This document shows positions 1 to 7,600 of a stretch of DNA of 21,142 nucleotides, in pieces. Source of the DNA: Nanobdellota archaeon (GTDB lineage Archaea > Nanobdellota > Nanobdellia > Parvarchaeales > Parvarchaeaceae); NCBI GenBank assembly GCA_021818905.1, contig JAKASS010000016.1, positions 1 to 21,142 of the forward strand. The letters are read 5' to 3'. Made by a program: the position numbers and the translations under genes. Under the pieces are notes generated by a model. The model saw nothing but the letters and a program-made list of their open reading frames with translations, was not told the origin of the DNA and ran no database searches. Every line of letters starts with the position of its first letter. The stretch's first letter is position 1.

Positions 1-102
1 ATAGGCCGGTGGCAAATCCCGTTCCCATTTCGAACACGGAAGATAATCGCCGGTGCGTCTTATCGGTATTCCGTAAAAGGGAGAAAGTAAGTTGATGCTA
101 TC
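1..102 (+). rRNA. rrf: 5S ribosomal RNA, 5' end outside the window
   Basis: The stretch has the ordered landmarks of 5S rRNA: the loop B/C region around 17-42, including the CGAACACGGAAG signature near 32-43, followed by a GCCGGTGCG helix strand and the late AAAGGGAGAAAGTAAG segment. Aligned to the usual 5S layout, roughly the first 10-12 bases (the 5' strand of helix I) lie upstream of the window. The last bases, about 94-102, would be the 3' strand of that helix. No 23S or 16S sequence is visible here, so linkage to the rest of an rRNA operon cannot be judged. The gene is followed by a T-run and then the S13 promoter. Confidence 0.88.
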
Positions 103-112
103 ACTTTTTTAT
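103..112 (+). terminator. T-run after 5S rRNA
   Basis: Six consecutive T (105-110) begin two bases after the inferred 3' end of the 5S rRNA. Archaeal RNA polymerase commonly terminates at such T-runs. No separate hairpin is needed because the 5S terminal helix lies directly upstream. Confidence 0.55.
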
Positions 113-133
113 AACCCGACCTAGGCTTTAAGA

Positions 134-141
134 TTTAAATA
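134..141 (+). promoter_or_regulatory. TATA box of the S13-S4-S11-rpoD operon
   Basis: TTTAAATA lies about 33 bases before the S13 ATG. With the usual 25-base archaeal TATA-to-start distance, the transcript would begin about 6 bases before the ATG, giving a nearly leaderless mRNA. No Shine-Dalgarno sequence is seen before the ATG, which agrees. Confidence 0.6.
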
Positions 142-170
142 CTCTTATGTCATCAATATTTTAATCTAAT

Positions 171-734
171 ATGCAAGCTAACAAAATAACAATAAAGAAC
201 CCAAAAGCCCCCGTTAAAGCGGTTGCGGCCCAAGTAGGTGAGAGAAGAATAATTAGGATTGCAGATACTGACATAGATGGCAACAAGAAGCTAAGAGATG
301 CTTTGAGATTGATAGACGGTATAAGTTTTTCTTACGCTAATGCGATAATAAAAGTTCTAAACATGGATGGCTCAAAAAAGCTTCAGGACCTGGATGAACA
401 GTCCATGGACAAATTGAAAACCATAATGAAAAACCCACACGAAAGCGGCATACCCGCTTGGATGTACAATTGGCGAAGAGACGAGACTACCGGCGCAAAT
501 ATTCACCTTATAGGAAATGATTTGAAGTCAAAGACTACTCTTCATATACAGACAATCAAAGGAACACGGTCCTATAAAGGATACAGACATTCCTTCAATT
601 ACAAACTAAGAGGCCAAAGGGTCAAGTCTAGAGGAGCTAACTTCAAAGGTCGTATCGGAAATACTCTTGGTGTTACAAAGAAGACCGCGGCAGCCCAGCA
701 GGCCGCGGCGACAGCTACAGAGAATAAGAAATAA
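171..734 (+). CDS. rps13: 30S ribosomal protein S13 (uS13)
   Basis: This protein of 187 residues is uS13 of the small-subunit head, which contacts the initiator/P-site tRNA and forms bridges to the large subunit. The core runs from the RIIRIADTDIDG segment (about residues 27-38) through the helix-two-turn-helix region to the basic C-terminal GTRSYKGYRH and RGQRVKSRGANFKGRIG segments that bind 16S rRNA and tRNA. It is somewhat long for the family because of a lysine- and alanine-rich start (first about 25 residues) and an alanine-rich tail after the conserved core. It is the first gene of a tight cluster; S4 starts 2 bases after its stop. The identification is firm. The exact start rests on the TATA spacing. 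Confidence 0.95.
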   Translation: MQANKITIKNPKAPVKAVAAQVGERRIIRIADTDIDGNKKLRDALRLIDGISFSYANAIIKVLNMDGSKKLQDLDEQSMDKLKTIMKNPHESGIPAWMYNWRRDETTGANIHLIGNDLKSKTTLHIQTIKGTRSYKGYRHSFNYKLRGQRVKSRGANFKGRIGNTLGVTKKTAAAQQAAATATENKK

Positions 735-736
735 AT

Positions 737-1264
737 ATGGGATCAAGCAAGCGACAATCAAAACAGTACAAACCACCACTTAGAATATGGGACAAGACGA
801 GGATAGAAAGAGACAAGGTGCTACGACAGAAATATGGCTTTAAGAATAAAAAAGAGCTTTGGAAAGTAGAATCGGTTCTTAGGAAAGCAAGAAAAAGAGC
901 GAGAGACTTAGTAGGCCTTAAAGCCCTTAACCTTGGGCAGCAGGAAGAAAAGGAATTTGTAAGAAAACTACACTCACTAGGCTTGGTAAAAGAGGATGCA
1001 ACAGTCGATGACGTTTTAGACTTAAAGCTGGAAGACTTTATGGACAGAAGGCTCCAGACGCTTGTTCTTAAGAAGTCGATGGCTAGGACGATAAGAGAAG
1101 CTAGACAAGTAATAACGCACAGGCATATAGAAGTCGATGGCAAGGTGATAGACACGCCAAGTTATATTGTAAGAAGAGACGAAGATGATAAAATAAGTTT
1201 CGTACAGAAATCTCCGCTTTCTTCACCGAATCACCCTATTAGGGTGGCAAAGAGCACTGAATAA
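737..1264 (+). CDS. rps4: 30S ribosomal protein S4 (uS4)
   Basis: This protein of 175 residues is uS4, a primary 16S rRNA-binding protein of the small-subunit body. The N-terminal part carries the archaeal/eukaryotic-type basic region (RLWxxxR-like context, around residues 10-55). The S4 RNA-binding domain follows, with RRLQTLVLKKSMARTIREAR and the VITHRHIEVDGKVIDTPSYIV stretch split across about residues 98-145. The C-terminal tail ends with the archaeal-style SPLSSPNHP motif. It starts 2 bases after the S13 stop and ends 2 bases before S11, so translation in this cluster is probably coupled. A long antisense frame over this gene has no support and is left out. Confidence 0.95.
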   Translation: MGSSKRQSKQYKPPLRIWDKTRIERDKVLRQKYGFKNKKELWKVESVLRKARKRARDLVGLKALNLGQQEEKEFVRKLHSLGLVKEDATVDDVLDLKLEDFMDRRLQTLVLKKSMARTIREARQVITHRHIEVDGKVIDTPSYIVRRDEDDKISFVQKSPLSSPNHPIRVAKSTE

Positions 1265-1266
1265 AC

Positions 1267-1656
1267 ATGGAAAGAGGACGAACAGGAATCGCACATATTT
1301 ACGCTACAATGAATAATACGATAATACATGTAACTGATATAAGCAATGGATATACGTTTGCGATAAAAAGTGGCGGCGCGCAAGTAAAGGCGGACAGATT
1401 AGGCTCCTCACCACGTGCAGCTATGGATGCTGCAAAAAAAGTAGCAGAAGAAATAGTAGCAAAAGGGGTAACTGGAGTTCATGTTAAGATACGCGCAGCC
1501 GGCGGAATAAAATCTAAGACTACCGGACCAGGCGCAAGGTCTTCGGTAAAAGCGTTGGAACGAGCAGGCATAAAGATTTTAAGCATAGAAAACGTTACAC
1601 CAGTGCCGCATGACGGATGTAAAAGAAAAGGGGGCAGGAAAGGAAGAAGAATGTAA
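1267..1656 (+). CDS. rps11: 30S ribosomal protein S11 (uS11)
   Basis: The 129 residues match uS11 along their length. They include the IAHIYATMNNTIIHVTD start, the GGAQVKADR and SSPRAAMDAAKKVAEE segments, the VKIRAAGG core and the very basic C-terminus GCKRKGGRKGRRM. The protein sits on the platform of the small subunit, next to the mRNA exit region and the anti-Shine-Dalgarno end of 16S rRNA. It is close to the usual archaeal length (about 130). Its stop is followed by one base and then the rpoD ATG, so the two genes are likely cotranslated. Confidence 0.96.
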   Translation: MERGRTGIAHIYATMNNTIIHVTDISNGYTFAIKSGGAQVKADRLGSSPRAAMDAAKKVAEEIVAKGVTGVHVKIRAAGGIKSKTTGPGARSSVKALERAGIKILSIENVTPVPHDGCKRKGGRKGRRM

Positions 1657-1657
1657 A

Positions 1658-2407
1658 ATGGAAGCGTCTATTATAAAATCAGAAGGGAAAACATCTACTT
1701 TACTCTTGAGCGACTTTAGATTATCTTTAGTAAATGCATTGAGGCGCGCCGTAATAAACAGCGTGCATACGATGGCGATAGACGACCTAACCATATATAA
1801 GAACACTAGCGGCATGTATGATGAGATACTTGCTTCTAGGTTGGGTCTAGTTCCGCTTAAGACTATACCGGCGCTTGCGAAAAGCAGGAAGGAGATCGTG
1901 TTCAAATTGAAAGAGACCGGCCCCAAAGCTGTGCACGCTTCCGATTTTATATGTGAAGACAAGGACATTTCACCCGTTTATCCCGATACTTTGATAATAA
2001 ACTTGAAGGAAGGTGAAACTATAGACTTGGAAGCGAAAGCCGTCTTTGGAAATGGACAGGAACACATAAAGTTCTCACCAGCACATGTGTTTTATCATTT
2101 TTATCCATCTATAACTATAAAGAAAGGAGACGTTAAGGGCGCAGCCAAAATAGCATCGTTATGTCCAGTTGACATACTGGATGGGCAGGGCGATAAGCTT
2201 TCAGTCAAAAAAGGAAAACTTCAGGACTGTATACTCTGCAAAGCTTGTGAAGACTTCGCAGGTCCAGAGAACATAAAGATATCTTCCGATCAGGACAGGA
2301 TAGTTTTCGAAATTGAAAATTGGGGCCAGATGGACACAAAGGATATTTTTGAGCAGGCTTTTGAAAGCTTAGAGGATGAAGTAAAAGAGATAGGGAAGAA
2401 GGTTTAA
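1658..2407 (+). CDS. rpoD: DNA-directed RNA polymerase subunit D
   Basis: This is the archaeal homologue of Rpb3/alpha, which nucleates RNA polymerase assembly with subunit L. The 249-residue protein opens with the dimerisation motif NALRRAVINSVHTMAIDDL (about residues 26-44). The CPVD start of the ferredoxin-like insert follows near residue 169, with CILCKAC at 191-197. Cys169, 191, 194 and 197 could hold an Fe-S cluster, as in several archaeal RpoD proteins. I chose the ATG at 1658 over an upstream in-frame ATG (1610) because the extra 16 residues overlap S11 and precede the conserved start. In many archaea L18e, L13, S9 and RpoN follow; here a membrane protein follows instead. Confidence 0.94.
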   Translation: MEASIIKSEGKTSTLLLSDFRLSLVNALRRAVINSVHTMAIDDLTIYKNTSGMYDEILASRLGLVPLKTIPALAKSRKEIVFKLKETGPKAVHASDFICEDKDISPVYPDTLIINLKEGETIDLEAKAVFGNGQEHIKFSPAHVFYHFYPSITIKKGDVKGAAKIASLCPVDILDGQGDKLSVKKGKLQDCILCKACEDFAGPENIKISSDQDRIVFEIENWGQMDTKDIFEQAFESLEDEVKEIGKKV

Positions 2408-2441
2408 AAAAGATTTTAATTAACAAAAAACATACCACTCT

Positions 2442-2936
2442 ATGGCACGAAGGGGAGTCGTCGATTATAGACTTAGTCACGCTTCATCAGTTCTTTTTTT
2501 GGCGTTGATATTCGTTCTAATCGGAGTTATAGCAATATTAGGCACGCTCTATGTTTCAGGCGTACTTAACGTAAACAATAGCGTAGTGCATACCTTTTCG
2601 ATATCGAGCGCTTCATGCAATGTAAGCGGCACCTTTATAGAGATAACCAATAATCTAAACGAGAATGTAGTAGTGTCAGAAGCACTTTTAGAAACTGCCA
2701 ACCAGAGCATTTTATTGTTACCGGTTAGAGGCAATGATGTATTATCAGCAAGAGGTACAGCGTACTTTTATTCGAATTCTTACTATTGCCCTTCCTTTGA
2801 TACATTGTCGACAGTAGATGTAAAAGTAAGTTTTAGCTCTTCTAGTACGGTAGTTTATACATTCGGCCCGGCTTATTGGGACACTTTATTAACCAACTCA
2901 GGTACTGTAACTGCAGCCACTAAGGATCCTAAATAA
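2442..2936 (+). CDS. Small membrane-anchored surface protein, unrecognised
   Basis: I do not recognise this 164-residue protein. It has a basic N-terminus (MARRG), one strong hydrophobic segment at about residues 16-40 (VLFLALIFVLIGVIAILG), and then a Ser/Thr/Asn/Val-rich domain likely to lie outside the cell. Two cysteines in that domain (in SASCNVSG and YYCPSF) could form a disulfide. The arrangement of a short basic stretch, one helix and a beta-rich exterior resembles the pilin-like proteins at 11199-13107. A TTTTAATTA box about 24 bases before the ATG (near 2414-2422) suggests its own leaderless transcript, although it lies only 34 bases after rpoD. Confidence 0.75.
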   Translation: MARRGVVDYRLSHASSVLFLALIFVLIGVIAILGTLYVSGVLNVNNSVVHTFSISSASCNVSGTFIEITNNLNENVVVSEALLETANQSILLLPVRGNDVLSARGTAYFYSNSYYCPSFDTLSTVDVKVSFSSSSTVVYTFGPAYWDTLLTNSGTVTAATKDPK

Positions 2937-2968
2937 TTGATTATAAAACGTGTTTGGTATACTAGTAT

Positions 2969-3265
2969 TTACTCTTGTATCAAATTGTCTTTAAGATACC
3001 CCTTGGCTTTTAAGTCCCCCCAAGAATTCTTATCGTATTTGTAGAGAACATCCGCCTTTTTTTCGTGTTCGACAGCCCAAGGCTTTACTATGACAAGATC
3101 GCCTTCTCCGACCCACAAATATCTGCTAAGACTCCCTTTTATCTGGCAGAGCCTTATCTTGCCGTCAGAACATTTGACATACATCCTTCCAAAGCCGAGC
3201 AATTGAGTAACATAACCAAGTAATTCGTCCTTTTTTGGATATCTGAACGTTGGTGCTTCCGTCAT
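2969..3265 (-). CDS. eif1a: Translation initiation factor 1A (aIF1A)
   Basis: The 98 residues form the S1-like OB fold of aIF1A, which binds the A site of the small subunit and promotes mRNA and initiator-tRNA recruitment. Recognisable parts are GYVTQLLGFGRMYVKCSDGK (about 17-36), RLCQIKGSLSRYLWVGEGD (about 38-56), DLVIVKPW, and the C-terminal DVLYKYDKNSWGDLKAKGY, which matches the usual VLHRY-type ending of the family. The length is typical for archaea. It is divergent from the small frameshifted gene at 3329, and the two appear to share a promoter region. Convergence with the membrane protein gene at 2936 leaves a 32-base gap. Confidence 0.93.
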   Translation of the reverse strand: MTEAPTFRYPKKDELLGYVTQLLGFGRMYVKCSDGKIRLCQIKGSLSRYLWVGEGDLVIVKPWAVEHEKKADVLYKYDKNSWGDLKAKGYLKDNLIQE

Positions 3266-3289
3266 AAAATTACTTATTACACCATGCTT

Positions 3290-3308
3290 TATTAAAGCTT
3301 TAAATAAA
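3290..3308. promoter_or_regulatory. Divergent promoter between aIF1A and the gene at 3329
   Basis: The palindromic core TTAAAGCTTTAA is flanked by AATAAAG. On the plus strand the box CTTTAAATAAAG is centred about 26 bases before the ATG at 3329, the spacing of a leaderless archaeal gene. On the minus strand the same AT-rich block reads TTTAAAGCTTTAATAAAG upstream of aIF1A. One symmetrical box could serve both directions. Confidence 0.5.
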
Positions 3309-3328
3309 GATTTTGCTTACGCACAGAA

Positions 3329-3570
3329 ATGAGCCAAAAACTTACAGACATCCTAAAAGAAGCTAAAGAAATCGGTTTTATGAACTACGAGAAATTACGC
3401 GATAATAAGTCTGCAAAGTACGTAAGGCTGCGTGAGTTGCGCTATCTTTTTCCCAAGAACTTTTCAAGTCCAGTCGATATAAAAAAATCCACGGTCTGGC
3501 ACGAAATAACGATAGTATTTATAAGACTCCACTTTTGCGGGCTTTGCTCTCCGCTTATAAAATCAAATAG
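3329..3570 (+). pseudogene. Small unrecognised gene with a frameshift at a run of seven A
   Basis: From the ATG at 3329, set 26 bases after a good TATA box, the frame encodes a charged, helical protein start (MSQKLTDILKEAKEIGFMNY, then about 35 more residues). At the A7 run (3481-3487) the frame drifts into sequence that is the antisense of the DUF424 gene. One extra A in the run would join it to another frame that continues with a plausible end, HGLARNNDSIYK then TPLLRALLSAYKIK, and stops at 3568-3570. The restored protein would be about 80 residues and would end only 8 bases into the converging DUF424 gene. This could be a true pseudogene, a sequencing or assembly error, or slippage during expression. 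I do not recognise the family. Confidence 0.5.
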
Positions 3571-3871
3571 AATATATTTGTGCGTGCTTTATTCCAGCGA
3601 TCATTATAACTTTTTTAGCGTCTATTATTTTTTCTTCTATCAGGGTTTCGACTATCTTATTTCCTACAACATTTACATTATCCGAATGCAATATGAACTG
3701 CATAATCTCTTTTATGTCAAATTCATGGCCGCCATAGAATTCTTTTGATACAGTTATCTCTATCCCTTTATCCAGGTCTTCTATGTGTTTACCCAATATC
3801 TCTGGATCACTGATGGCGACTACCTTTCGCCCTATGTAGTTTTCATGGACTTTCATTATGAATCTAGGCAT
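3563..3871 (-). CDS. DUF424 family protein
   Basis: The 102 residues match the archaeal DUF424 family: the start MPRFIMKVHENYIGRKVVAISD, a central EFYGG-type segment (about residues 43-49), and a C-terminal half with NVVGNKIVETLIEEKIID. No catalytic role is established for the family. It is found in many archaea close to translation genes, and here it directly follows aIF2-beta with a one-base gap, so it is the last gene of the MCM/OB/aIF2-beta operon. The protein has no membrane segment and no cysteines. A translation-related role is inferred from context only. Confidence 0.85.
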   Translation of the reverse strand: MPRFIMKVHENYIGRKVVAISDPEILGKHIEDLDKGIEITVSKEFYGGHEFDIKEIMQFILHSDNVNVVGNKIVETLIEEKIIDAKKVIMIAGIKHAQIYSI

Positions 3872-3872
3872 A

Positions 3873-4274
3873 TTATTTTATTTTTCCGACGGGATACTCA
3901 GCGCCGCAGGCAAGGCATTTTACAACGAAATTTTCATCTATTTTATTCATCTGCGTATCTGGAGAAGAACATTGTTTGCATATTACATAGTCCTTTATGT
4001 AGGCATTCAATTTTTCCTGTACGACCCTTCTAGAGAATCTTCCGCCTATTATTATATTGTTTTTTTCGTCAATCTGGCCGGGTGCGGTAAGTTCATGCAT
4101 TAGATATCTTGCTATGTGTTTGATGGGTCTTTTGATATAATTTGCAAACTTCTCTGCGTTTATCACCGTTTTTTGTCCGGATTGGTTTACTTCAGCTTCT
4201 GGCGGTATAAATCTTTCGCCGCTGCTTGCTTTCTTTTCTTTTAGTACGTTTTTTAATAGTTCTTCGTATTCCAT
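3873..4274 (-). CDS. eif2b: Translation initiation factor 2 subunit beta (aIF2-beta)
   Basis: This 133-residue protein is the beta subunit of aIF2, the GTP-dependent carrier of initiator Met-tRNA. The N-terminal helix EYEELLKNVLKE contacts the gamma subunit. The alpha-beta core includes KTVINAEKFANYIKR (about 35-49) and ELTAPGQID near 61-69. A C-terminal zinc ribbon has Cys99, Cys102, Cys120 and Cys123 (CKQC and CLAC). The length is typical. Its ATG overlaps the stop of the OB-fold gene by one base (TAATG), which points to translational coupling. Confidence 0.95.
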   Translation of the reverse strand: MEYEELLKNVLKEKKASSGERFIPPEAEVNQSGQKTVINAEKFANYIKRPIKHIARYLMHELTAPGQIDEKNNIIIGGRFSRRVVQEKLNAYIKDYVICKQCSSPDTQMNKIDENFVVKCLACGAEYPVGKIK

Positions 4275-4669
4275 TATTTTGATAGCTCCTTGAGATTCTT
4301 AATGCTTTCAAGTTTGTTGTATGTATATCTAACCATATCAACCTTCTTTATGTTGTTAAGTTCAAGTGTGGCGCTCTCATTATAGACATCTATCGTACCC
4401 AAAACTTCTACAAGACTTCCTTTTTGTATTTCTTTGAATAGATTGAAAAGCGGCTTCTGAAAATGCACTAGCATAGTAGAGAACGTATCATCTAGTATTA
4501 TATAACCGCTTCCGCTTTCCTCGTTTAATTCCAATGCGGCAACAGTCCCTACAAGATGTAAACGATATATTTTAACCCCATTTAGCATGACAAAGTTGCC
4601 GCTTTCGTCTGAACCGCGTTCGGCGTTTCCCATTATAGACAATGGGAGCATAAAGAAGGTGTAATTCAT
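4274..4669 (-). CDS. OB-fold nucleic-acid-binding protein, RPA-like
   Basis: The 131 residues read as a single OB fold: VKIYRLHLVGTVAALELNEE (about residues 32-51), GSGYIILDDTFSTMLVHF for strands 2-3, and LVEVLGTIDVYNESATLELN for strands 4-5. A short helical tail follows. The closest well-known pattern is the RPA32/RPA-associated OB protein of archaea, which would bind single-stranded DNA or pair with RPA. Placement one base after the MCM stop supports a replication role. The start is uncertain: the ATGs at residues 7 and 13 are also possible, and the first 12 residues look unlike the family. The family match is by pattern only. Confidence 0.72.
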   Translation of the reverse strand: MNYTFFMLPLSIMGNAERGSDESGNFVMLNGVKIYRLHLVGTVAALELNEESGSGYIILDDTFSTMLVHFQKPLFNLFKEIQKGSLVEVLGTIDVYNESATLELNNIKKVDMVRYTYNKLESIKNLKELSK

Positions 4670-4670
4670 A

Positions 4671-7600
4671 TTATGTTATAAGTTTTATGAAGCCAGATTT
4701 TGGTTCAAATATGTCTCCCTCCCTTTTTAGTACCGATATTGCTTGGTCAACGACGTCTATGTTCATCCCGCTTTTTGACGCATCTTCATATATTTTTGTC
4801 ATTGACAGGGCAGAACCTTTTGGAAGCTGTTCGGTTTCCGATCTTATTATTGATTTTATTGTTAATACCGTACTTCTTTGAGAAGAGGAAATGCCGGTTA
4901 TCACGCGGTCGATGTCAAGTTCGCCGGTGTTCTTGTCTATGCCTACTTCACCTAAATAGGCCATCATAAGATCTATGGCTCGTCTCGCGTCTTCTATTGT
5001 TGCGTATTCTGATAGTCTTACTTTTGCGCTTGCCTCCGAAAGCCTTACTATTGCTTCTAATTGCCTGGCGGATATAGGCACAGGCTTAACTTCTTCGCCC
5101 TCGGTAGAGTATTGGCTTCTTAATTTTAGGTAGAACTCCTGGATTGCGTTCATTGCATCGTTTGAAAGCATTGGTCGGCAGTTTTGTTTTGCGTAAGCAA
5201 TGTACTTCTTGAGCAGAGGGGTAGGGATTGCTGGTTTGTTCTTGTTTATGTCTTTGTTCGCTTCTAATATCCTGCTAGCAATTAACTTATCCGTGTCCTT
5301 GTTGGGCTTATCTTTCATTATGAAGATTAAATCGAAACGATTTATCAAAGTTGAAGGAAGTTCTATTTGGGAAGATATTACATCGAAAGGGTTGAATCTA
5401 CCAAGTTTTGGATTTGCGGCGGCAAGTACGCTAGTCTGCGCCGAAAGAGTTGCGTGGATGTTGGCTTTTGATATACTTATTGTCTGCTGTTCAAGTGCTT
5501 CGTGCATAGCGACTCTATCATCTTTGTTCATCTTGTCAATCTCATCTATCGCGAGTATACCTTTGTTAGTTAATGGAAGCGCGCCGGCTTCGAGTATGTA
5601 GCTTCTTGTCGCTTCATCTTTTATTATCGTAGCCGTAAGACCGGCTGCACTTGAACCCATACCAGTAACATATCTCGCCTTTGGCGCAATGCCACTTACA
5701 TATTTTAATGTAGCGCTCTTGGCGGTGTTATGGGAGATTATCCCATTTGCTATAAACCTGTGCCCTTTTGGGACTTCTATATCGTATACGTCTTTTACAC
5801 CAAGTGGTCGTATAGAAACGATTTTTTCAAAACGATGTCGGTGGTGTCTTTTCTCTATTGAAGCGGCCACTCTCGCAATCTTTTTTAAATCATCCTGTTT
5901 CTTCTTGATCGCAAAACCTATATATTTATAATATTTTTCTATGCCATCGGCGCTTCTTATAAAAAGGTTGTAACCATTCTCATTTTTATAGTGGATAATC
6001 CTAGAAGCGATACCGAATCTCAAAAGTAGTATCTGCAAGTCTCTTACTAGTTCTATGTAGGCCGATTTAAATGAAACGAACCCCAAGCTTTCTCTTCCCG
6101 GGTTTTGATAATTTACTACGTAGCCGTCTGCGGTGAAAAGCCATTTTAAAAATTGTGCGGCAACTTTATTACCGGATGCGAGTACTGAATCCGGTACTCT
6201 TTTTTCAGCTAGGAACGCGAGGTTTTTCGCTATGTCTTCGCTGTCTATCAAGATAGTATACATTTTCTCTGTCCGATTGATAATCCTATTTTTGTAAATG
6301 GACGGTGAAGGCGTTCTTGAGCTAACTTTTGGAGATAGAGAAAATGTCTTTTTCACTAAAGAAACTAGGAGCTCTAATAATTCAATTTCTTTATTCGAAA
6401 CTATTAATCCACATTTGTGTTTGTCGCTATTTACCCGGCCATCTCCTAGTATATATCCAAATAACGCTGCTACGTCTTCGGTTACCAAACTCGGAAGGCT
6501 GCCTTTAAATTTCGGTCCAAACTTGCGTGGGTTTAATTTAAATCCGGTGGGTTTTAAGGAAGTTATCGTGCAGGGTATCCAACTTATTACCTGCACTTCA
6601 TCGCCTACTTTCATCCTATCCAGTCTTTTCCATGTTCTAGTCACTTTTTTACTCAATCTTACAGTTTCTCCGGTTTTTGGATTTTTTCCGTCTATTATGT
6701 TTTCTCTGTCCGCGATTTTTTTTATTAGAAGAGGATGGTTATAGGTACCAACTATGCTTTTGCCAGATTCGGTAACGATCTCCATCACCGGTTGATTTGG
6801 ATAATAGTGAAAAGTAGTTGCGGTATCTCTAGTATATCCTTGGCCAGTTAAAATCTGTTGGCTTAATGGCTGGAGATGTCGCTCGCCTAGGTTTTCTAGT
6901 TTTATGATCGCCCCATTCCCAAGTACTATTCTTTCGTCCCCGATTAGACAGCCCGGGTCCCCGCATAAAAGTAAATGGATATCTCCACGGATTACGCTGT
7001 TGCCATCAGCGCCGACTTTTCTCACACCGCCGAACAGTTGTAATACGACAGCATCTTTGATTGCATCATGACCGAATACATTTGGCGTTATAGAGTCCCT
7101 GAATTTATTGTAGATGGTCTTGTCTTGTGCCATCTCTCTTATGGTCGCTTCCTCTTCTTTTGTTATTATTATCTCTTCAAAACCCTGTTCGACGGCTTCT
7201 AGATAAGAAGCTTCTATAGATATTTCAGAGGTTCTAGATTTTTTGCCGCTGGGAAATATAACAGGCGCCTCATTTACTATGCCGGTTACAACTACTTTAT
7301 TACCCGGGATAATGTTCTTTTCAAATTTAGGGTCGACAAGGTCGCCCTTTAGCATAACGTCTATGTGTTCTGGTTGCGCCCCGCCTTCTAGATCTTCCGG
7401 AGCCTCTTCAAGTATTATCTTTTGCGAGTCTATCAGTTCTTTTTTGAAGGTATTAAATCGACCTTTTTTGCCGCAGTTTGTACAGATGGATGGCATCTTT
7501 ATGGTTTTTTCTTTTTGTTCTACTTTTATCACATGACCACAGCTTTGGCATTCAAATTCTATCGCAGTGACCATTGGCCTTACGCTTACCGCTACTTTTA

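Noticed and set aside
715-1155. Long minus-strand frame across S4
   Set aside because: It is the complement of the clearly coding S4 gene, is rich in Ser and Leu as expected for an antisense shadow, and resembles no family.
1610-1657. Upstream ATG for rpoD
   Set aside because: It would add 16 residues overlapping the S11 end and not found in the conserved RpoD start; the ATG at 1658 fits the family and the one-base spacing.
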